Part shown: positions 48,901 through 57,900 of the stretch, one piece after another
Layout: each line of letters opens with the position of its first letter
How positions within the stretch are numbered: the first letter of the stretch is position 1
NCBI GenBank assembly: GCA_038501625.1
Contig: JAZAYU010000001.1
Location: forward strand, 8,523,377-8,587,376
DNA: 64,000 bases
Source: Corbicula japonica
Taxonomy: Eukaryota; Mollusca; Bivalvia; Venerida; Cyrenidae
Reading direction: 5' to 3'
Notes under the pieces: generated by a model
What the model was told of the DNA's origin: nothing
The model's input: only the letters and a program-made list of their open reading frames with translations
Database searches by the model: none
Program-made: the position numbers and the translations under genes

Positions 48901-51900
48901 ATTACCTCTTTTGTTAAACTATCATATTCTTTTTGTAGACGAAAGCGATCCCTTTCAAGGTGAGCCACATCCAACCCACCCAAGGTTTGTTCATGTTCTG
49001 CAATTTTACGTCGTAGTTTCTCCACTTCTTTCTGTTTACTTCTTAGATTCCAGTTATTCTGCAGATCTAATTCTCGCACCTGCAACAAAGACATTCTTAG
49101 TATTATGAATTAATATGTGTGAGCTTATTTAACAGACATTATTTTAAAGTTTTATCAAGATCAGATACATGTAGCACTTGTCCGACTCTTTAGTCTAGTC
49201 TAAAATTGTTGTGTTTTTTGCTAATTTCAGTTATTTTCAAAAGTACATTTTTTTCCTTCGTTAATACCAACATTTCATTGGCATCATTCTTAATTGCTAA
49301 TGACATAATCAATCTCTTATCAAACAGCTGCATTAAGAAACCATTTCTTATTCTTGTTTTGGGGTATCTTATTTTAAAGAGTCATCCTACTTTGAAACTT
49401 TACATACAGAAAGAAGTTATTTCAGGGAAAAAGGTGCATAACTCTTTTAAACAATGTACTAACCCGCTGTGTGGAGAGATCTTTCCTTAACTTATCAATG
49501 TTCTCAGCAGTGCTCTTCAGTTCCTCTTCGATTTTCTCCATCTTCTTGTTGATTTTGATCTTCTCACTGCGGCGCTCCTCAAGTCTGTCAGCTTTACCAG
49601 ACTGGTTGTAACTGTAATTGTAAACCAGACCAGTTGCAACTATAATTGTAAACCAGACTGGTTGTAACTGTAATTGTAAACCAGCCCAGTTGTAACTACA
49701 ATTGTAAACCAGACTAGTTGTAACTACAATTGTAAACCAGACTGGTTGTAACTGTAATGGTAAACCAAACTGGTTATAACTGTAATGGTAAATGAGTCTG
49801 TCAGCTTTACCAGACTGGTTGTAACTGAAATTATAAACCAGACTAGTTGTAACTACAATGGTAAACCAGACTGGTTATAACTGTAATGGTAAACCAGACT
49901 GGTTATAACTGTAATGGTAAACCAGACTGGCTGTTACTGTAATGGTAAACCGGACTGGCTGTTACTGTAATGGTAAACCAGACTGGTTGTAACTGTAATG
50001 GTAAACCGGACTGGCTGTTACTGTAATGGTAAACCGGACTGGCTGTTACTGTAATGGTAAACCGGACTGGCTGTTACTGTAATGGTAAACCGGACTTGCT
50101 GTTACTGTAATGGTAAACCGGACTGGCTGTTATTGTAATGGTAAACCAGACTGGCTGTTACTGTAATGGTAAACCGGACCGGCTGTTACTGTAATGGTAA
50201 ACCAGACTGGTTGTTATTGTAATGGTTACCTAGACTGGTTTTAACTGAAACAGTTAACCAGGCTGGTTTTAACAGTAATGGTTAACCAGACTGTTCATTA
50301 CTGGTCGTAACGGTAATGGTAAACCAAACTGTTTATTACTGTAATGGTAAACCAAACTGGTTATTACTGTAATGGTAAACCAGACTGGTTGTAACTGTAA
50401 TGGTTAACCAGACTGGTTATAACTGTAATGGTTACCCAGACTAGTTGTAACTGTAATTCTTAAGCAGACTGGTTATTACTGTAATGGTAAACCATACTGA
50501 TTGCAACTGTAATGGTAAACCATATTGGTTGTAACTGTAATGATAAACTTAACTAGAATTATCACTGAAAGTGATTAAATACCCCCACATGTGTGCTTGA
50601 TACTTGAACTGGGACTGCTTCGAATCAATGGCATAATGTGCCCCACTTTCAATCCAAAGTTTTATCACAATATCTCATTCCTTCTAAATTTATTGAGCAG
50701 AAACGGTTTGAATATGTTAGTAACAGTGACCTTTACTTAACTTTTATCTAAGAACCGTGTGCCAAAAATTGTTTATATATGTGAAGCTATTCATGAGAAA
50801 TCGTCCAGAAACCATTTTTTCTATTTTTAGTAACAGTGACCTTGACCCCATCAGGCCCAATTTCAATACCAAGTTTCATCTTCACAGACACTACCTATAT
50901 AGCAATTTTCATCAAAATATCTCATTCCGAACCAAAGTAATTCAGCATATACAGTTTTTTTCTATTTTTAGTAACAGTGACCTTGACCCCACAGGCCTTA
51001 CTTTGAATCCCAAAAGTCATCTTCACAAAAACCATCAATTCACCAAATTTCATTTAAGAATCTCATTCCAAGCTATAGTTACTGAGTGGAAATGCAGTTT
51101 TGAAGTTTAAATAACAGTGACCTTGACCTTTAACCCACAGGCCCCAAAGTCAAACCTAACCTGTATCTTGTTATGTTACATCTGTGTCCAAAAAATAATT
51201 AAATCTATGAAGTATTTCAAGAGTTATCGTCCAGAAACAAGTTTTCTATTTTAAGTAACAGTGACCTTGACATTGACCCCACAGGCCCCAAAGTCGAACC
51301 TGACCTGTATCTTCTGATGTTACATCTATTTACCAAAAAAGGATTTAATCTGTGAAGTGTTTTATGAGTTATCATCCGGAAACCATTTTTCTATTTTAAG
51401 TAATACTGACCTTGGACTTGACCCCACCAACCCCAAAGTCGAACTTGACCTGTATCTTGTGATGTTACACCTGTGTACCAAACATTTTTAAAATATTTGA
51501 TGCCTTTCAGGAGTTATTGTCCGGAAAGCATTTTTCTATTTTCAGTAACAGTGACCTTGACACTGACCCCACCAGCCCCTTAATCGAACTTGACCTTTAT
51601 CTTATGACAATATACCTGTGTACCAAAAATTATTTAATACTGTCAAGCCTTTCATGAGTTATCATCCGGAAACGAAGAATCCGACCGACCGACAGACCGA
51701 CCGACAAGCTCACTCCTATATACCCCCTCAAACTTCGTTTGTTGGGGTATAATGATAGTTGTCTACCATTAACCCTTTAAGATCTGAGAATGGTGTCCAT
51801 TCTCAGTTTTATAATCTTGGGGCTAAGTTTTATCAAATTTAGTTTTGTAGGTTCTTAGCTTTTGTTATGAAACACAGAAGAATGCTGGTCCTTTAGCTTA

Positions 51901-54900
51901 GAGGAAGGAAAAGCTGAGGACATTTAGGAGACCATATCTCCCAAGTTACTCTCTAAATCATTCCTTGACAAAGTTTAAATGGTCTACCTCTTGATATCCT
52001 GGTTCACATTTTTTACTGAGTTTGCGTGACCTTTCACCACCTCAACCTGAAATATACCATCCTCAGTTAAAACAACTGGTTATTTACCTTTTCAAAATAA
52101 TGTGAATTCCTAAATGTTCACAGGGTTCTTATATTGTGGATTTCATAGTCAGACCATTCCACTAAGAAAAAAAATATATAGAACTGTATGTAAATTTAGA
52201 CTAGAAATGTGTCCATAGGACACGGATGCCCCCGCTACGCATGTTTGTCATGGTGAACATTTATACCAAGTTATTTTAAAATCCAATAAGTAATAACAAA
52301 CTCACAGCCCAGACAAGAAAATTCTGGTTTTAGTAAATGTGACCTTGACCTTGGACCTACAGGCATGGGAATTGTAATCAACACAACGCCTTGTCATAGT
52401 GAACATTTGTGCCAAATTGTTTTGAAATCGTTCTGTTAATAACGAAGTTATAGCCAGTACAAGAAATTTCTACTTTTTGTAACAGTGACCTTGACCTTGG
52501 ACCTACAGGCACAGGTATTGTACACAACACATCATCTTGATATAATAAACATTTATACCAAGTTATTTTAAAATCCAATAAGACATAATAAAAACAGAGC
52601 AGACAAGAGTTTTATAAGAAAATTATATTTTTAGTAACAGTGACCTTGACCTCTGACCTTTAGGCATGGGTGTTGTACCGGACACATCGCCTTGTCATGG
52701 TGAACATTTGTGCCAAGTAATTTTGAAATCCCTCCATTCATAAGGAAGTTACAGCCTGGACAAGAAAATTCTATTTTAAGTAACAGTGACCTTGACCTTG
52801 GACCTACAGGCATGGGTATTGTACGCGACACACTGTCTTGATATGGTGAATATTTATACCAAGTTATTTTAAAATCCATTAAAAAATAACAAAGTTACAG
52901 AGCGGACAAGATTTTTCCAGCACAATTCTATTTTTAGTAACAGTGACCTTGACCTTGGACCTACAGGCATGGGTATTGTACGCGACACACCGCCTTGTCA
53001 TGGTGAACATTTGTGCCAAGTTATTTTGAAATCCCTCCATTCATAAGAAAGTTACAGCCTGGACAAGAAAATTCTATTTTTAGTAACAGTGACCTTGACC
53101 TTGGACCTACAGGCATGGGTATTGTACGCGACACACCGTCTTGATATGGTGAATATTGATACCAAGTTATTATAAAATCCATTAAGAAATAACAAAGTTA
53201 CAGAGCGGACAAGATTTTTCCAACAAAATTCTATTTTTAGTAACAGTGACCTTGACCTTGGACCTAGAGGCATGGGTGTTGTACGCGACACACCGCCTTG
53301 TCATGGTGAACATTTGTGCCAAGTTATTTTGAAATCCCTCTTTTCATAAGGAAGTTACAGCCCGGACAAGAAAATTCTATTTTTAGTAACAGTGACCTTG
53401 ACCTTGGACCTACGGGCATGGGTTTTGTACGTGACACAGCGTCTTGATATGGTGAACATTGATACCAAGTTATTTTAAAATCCATTAAGAAATAACAAAG
53501 TTACAGAGCGGACAAGATTTTTCCAACAAAATTCTATTTTTAGTAACAGTGACCTTGACCTTGGACCTAGAGGCATGGGTGTTGTACGCGACACACCGCC
53601 TTGTCATGGTGAACATTTGTGCCAAGTTATTTTGAAATCCCTCTTTTCATAAGGAAGTTAAAGCCCGGACAAGAAAATTCTATTTTTAGTAACAGTGACC
53701 TTGACCTTGGACCTACGGGCATGGGTTTTGTACGCGACACACCGTCTTGATATGGTGAACATTCATACCAAGTTATTTTAAAATCCAATAAGAAATAACA
53801 AAGTTACAGAGCGGACACGATTTTCGAACATACACACACACTGACACACTGACACACCCACACACAGCCAGGGTGAACACTATATGCCCTTCCGCCATTA
53901 CATGGCGGGGGCATAAAAAGTGAACAACAAGAATATAAGAACCAATATTAATTAATGTTGTTTTACTGAAAACCACACAACCTTTTGTGCTATCAAATAC
54001 CAAATCATCCACAGCATATGACTGACTTTATTTTAAATAATTTTCAAACACAAGCTGCCAATTACATTTTTGGGCAACAAAATTTAAAATTATCATCAAT
54101 GTTGTTGCCACAACTGTCGATTTACAGTCCATGATCAAACTGATTTGTTGTTTGTCCACTTTTAACTCTATGGCCATACTGTGCAAATGGCCTTGTTGAA
54201 ACAACGTACCCGACCCACCACAAATAACAACCTATTGTTCATACCTCAGCTTTGGCAGCATCCAGCTTTTCTTCCTTCTGTCTTATGTAAGCATCCTTGT
54301 CTGTCCTCAGGGCATTGATTTTACTCTGAAATGAAATAAAAAATTACCAAAATTGTTTTCAAGTCTAAATAGTATTAAATTTTGAAAATGTAACAAATAT
54401 AAAGATAGATCGCTATATATTGAAATAAGTGTTGTAACATGTGATATTTGTCATAAAATACAAACCTTAAGTTTAAAGTATACATAATCTTGAAGCTAGT
54501 ATATTAAATCTTGTAAGGGCAAAACTATCTTGTCTTTTCACCTATACTGGAAAAAGTCACCTTATTCCCAATGTGCTTCCTCAACCCCATCCACCCCTCA
54601 GTGAGATTAGGCACAGGCTGAGACATAATATTATGCAAACTAACTAAACATTTCAAATTTCAAATTACTCTTGCTACCAAAAAGGTAGTTAGGAAATAAA
54701 ATAATCATTATATATCCAATTCTATTCTACTCTGATCGTGTTCAGAATGACTTGCCATCCTTTCCACTCCATCTCCGTTACGATTGTCACTTTCATGATT
54801 TTCAGTTTTGTAGTTTGAGCAGTTTTCCAAATCAAACCTCACATATGATAAAGATACTTAATGCCTACTATCAGTAAAAAAAAATTCCTGGGGGTATGGA

Positions 54901-57900
54901 GCTTAAATTTTCTTGAAATGATCCTGATTATAAAATAGAAACCACCTGTATAGGTCTAAGATTTTCTTCCGTCTCCTTAACTTCCTGTTCGTAGATGTTA
55001 TTTTCAGAGATCAAGTTGGCCTTGTCTTCTTCCAGCTTGACCCTCTGCTGTAGACTACTCTCGATACCGAGTTTCTCCTCTTTAAGGCTGTTAATGGTGG
55101 CACGTAAAATCTGCACCTGCTCAGAATGGTTGTCCAGTTTCTGGCGTTTGTGTTCCAGAGTTCTGGTTATTGTATCACTGGAAATAATAAATTCTTATTT
55201 GCACTCATGATTGCAACTAAGCTGACTCGAAGCTATACTGTGGTATCAATTTACTTTATAGGGACAAGTTTTCAAGCACTGATGATACATTTGCGCAGGC
55301 ATACGTTGAGCACTCCTGATTTTATAAGATATTCAATAACATGACTAATTTTGCTGGGTCTTGATTTCATGCACTAACCTTAATGCGAAATAAGTTAAAA
55401 CTAAACCAGAGTGAAATATAATGATACCATTGTACTTATCTACATTCTATATACTAACAGGTAGATCATGAATTTTATATCTTGCTGTGTTATATGACTG
55501 AAATAAGTGCACATTGATATGACTGGATAAAAAGATCATTCAAACAATAGGTTAGTTGTCAAAATTCTGCCTTCTGCTTCCAAGAGTTCTAGTCAGTCTC
55601 CCTCAAAATAATAAAAGTGCCAAACTGTGACAAAATACACTAGCAAAAGCAGAAACTGCAAAAGTTGTGAAGGGTTATTTTCAAGGGCTGTATCCTAGAG
55701 CATGAATGATCTATCTGGATCTTGTAATGATTGTGTTGTTTCTGTTTTTTTTTTAAATGTCACTCTAAACTAGAAGTGAGAAATTTGTCCAACTTGATGC
55801 TATATAGTCTCTTCATTGCTTTCAAACACTCAGTATTCTGACCATGGCAGGAAAAGGTTCCAGAAATAAAATACAGTACTGCCATAACCATTAACAAACA
55901 GGACTCACACTTTCACTTGCAGATCTTCTTTTTCACTGATCACTGTCTGTAATGTCCTTCCAGAGTCTGCAAGCAAAATAATCAAACTTATAAAATCTAC
56001 AGCTTGTAAACTCGAGCATCTTTCTAAAACTTCCTAGATTGAACAATGTTGTTCATGTCATTTAGGTGAATTCAGTTTATTTTGTGATGCTTTAATTTTG
56101 CCTATTTCACCATTTGGTAGCTTTGCAAATAAAAAACCCCCAACAAACTAAAATTCACTAAATAGTAGGGATGGGAACGGTTATCCGGATATCCGAATAT
56201 TCGGATAGTAAGTTCGTATCCAGATACAATCCACGTATCCGAATACCCCCTTATTTGTACTAATTTAATTTCAATATTTTGTTCAAGTTTTGTAAAATTT
56301 AGCTTAAACTCCTAAATCTTTCCAAAACACGCTACACTGCTCGTACTGATTTCGATGGTGATATGGTTTTCCCCAGGCGAAATTCAGCCCGACAGCCGCA
56401 GCAGGATTGACAAAAGAGGTGTTAATTGTTTGTTTAGTGGTTAATTGGGAGACCGGAAGAATGTATTCGAGACTGTGTTCTTTTGTTTTGTTGATTTGTT
56501 TACCTTGATCCGAGTGTGTTTGACACCTGTCAAGATGCAAAGAAGTAGCTGAATTTCGTTAACGAGAAAAACCTCAGATTGACATTTTATTTCAACAGAA
56601 GTTTGAGAATATTGTATTGACAGTTTGTTATTTTGACAAACCGCATTAAAAAATAGAAAGAAAAAAAAGCGCTTATAGTTAGTCGCCGATATCCAAAAAT
56701 GTTGGATGATTCAATTCACTATAACCATAAATTTCATAAATTTTTCATGTATATTTAACCCGATACATGTGGTTTATCGATAAATTGGTTAAACAGCAAT
56801 TTTTGATGTAGTTATAAGAACATCTCGGTGTTTTTACTTGGTCCGCTGCTAGTAGAAGTAGGCGGATATTCGTAAAATGAATCGCATTGCATATGAGCGC
56901 TTATGACTATATGCATAATTTTTGTGTTTCAAGAATATTTTGTATGAGCTTGCATGCTTCCACGTGAAATGTAAGTCCAATTTTATCGAACTCAATTACA
57001 GAAACTACTTCGCTATTCTCTTGTACATTCTCGCGGTAGCTCAAGTTTTTCAACGCCGTAGTTACTTAAAAAGTAAAGTCGTTTTGCCCGAATTTTCACT
57101 TATATATTTTCTTTCTGGGATAACCCGTTAGGCTGATCGAGGACTCAAACGATCGCGATATAGCGAAGCTGTACTGTATTTTAAACTTGAAAATATTAAA
57201 TGGGCATAATTTTATTTTATGTGGTCGATTAAAATGATACGGTTATTCGGATAGTATCCGGATACCGGATGCGGTTGTCCGAATAGTGATTTAGGTATCA
57301 GTTCCCATCCCTACTAAATAGTATATGTACAATAATGAACAAGTTACCTCCCCCTGAAAGCTTGGCAGCTTGTAGCGCTATTTTCTTGTCAAGTTCGGCA
57401 ACATCACCAAAGTAGCGATCCATCATGACAATGTCTGGCTGCATTTGTTTCGCCATAGTATCATCATCCTCTTTCACTTTCAACTCTTCCTCAATCTGCA
57501 GGTCAAATTAAATATAGATGTTTTAACACAGTTTTTAATTCTTTACCTATTCCTAGGGATATGGTTGTTATCCCATAGGAAAATAGTGTAGATCCAGATC
57601 AGCCAGCACATCTGTGCCATCTGGTCACTGCTTATTGTAGATTCAATAAGTTATTTCTGACCAAGAAGCAACCAGCATAGACTGAGATCAGATGACAAGG
57701 ATATGCCAGATGATCTGTATCTACACTGCGGGCTACACATGTGATAAAACCCAAATATTTGCAGTAAAAGTTAATATTAAAGGATAACTTTGATTATCAA
57801 AGGTTTAGAAATTTGCCTATTTTGTGCACAAAAAAAGTGAAAACTTAAATTCTGAGAAAAAAATCTAACAAGAGGTGTTTGTCAAACACAAATGCCCCCC

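Noticed and set aside
49612..50545. CRISPR-like regular array
   Set aside because: The units are contiguous with no unique spacers, and the sequence is eukaryotic; it is a minisatellite.
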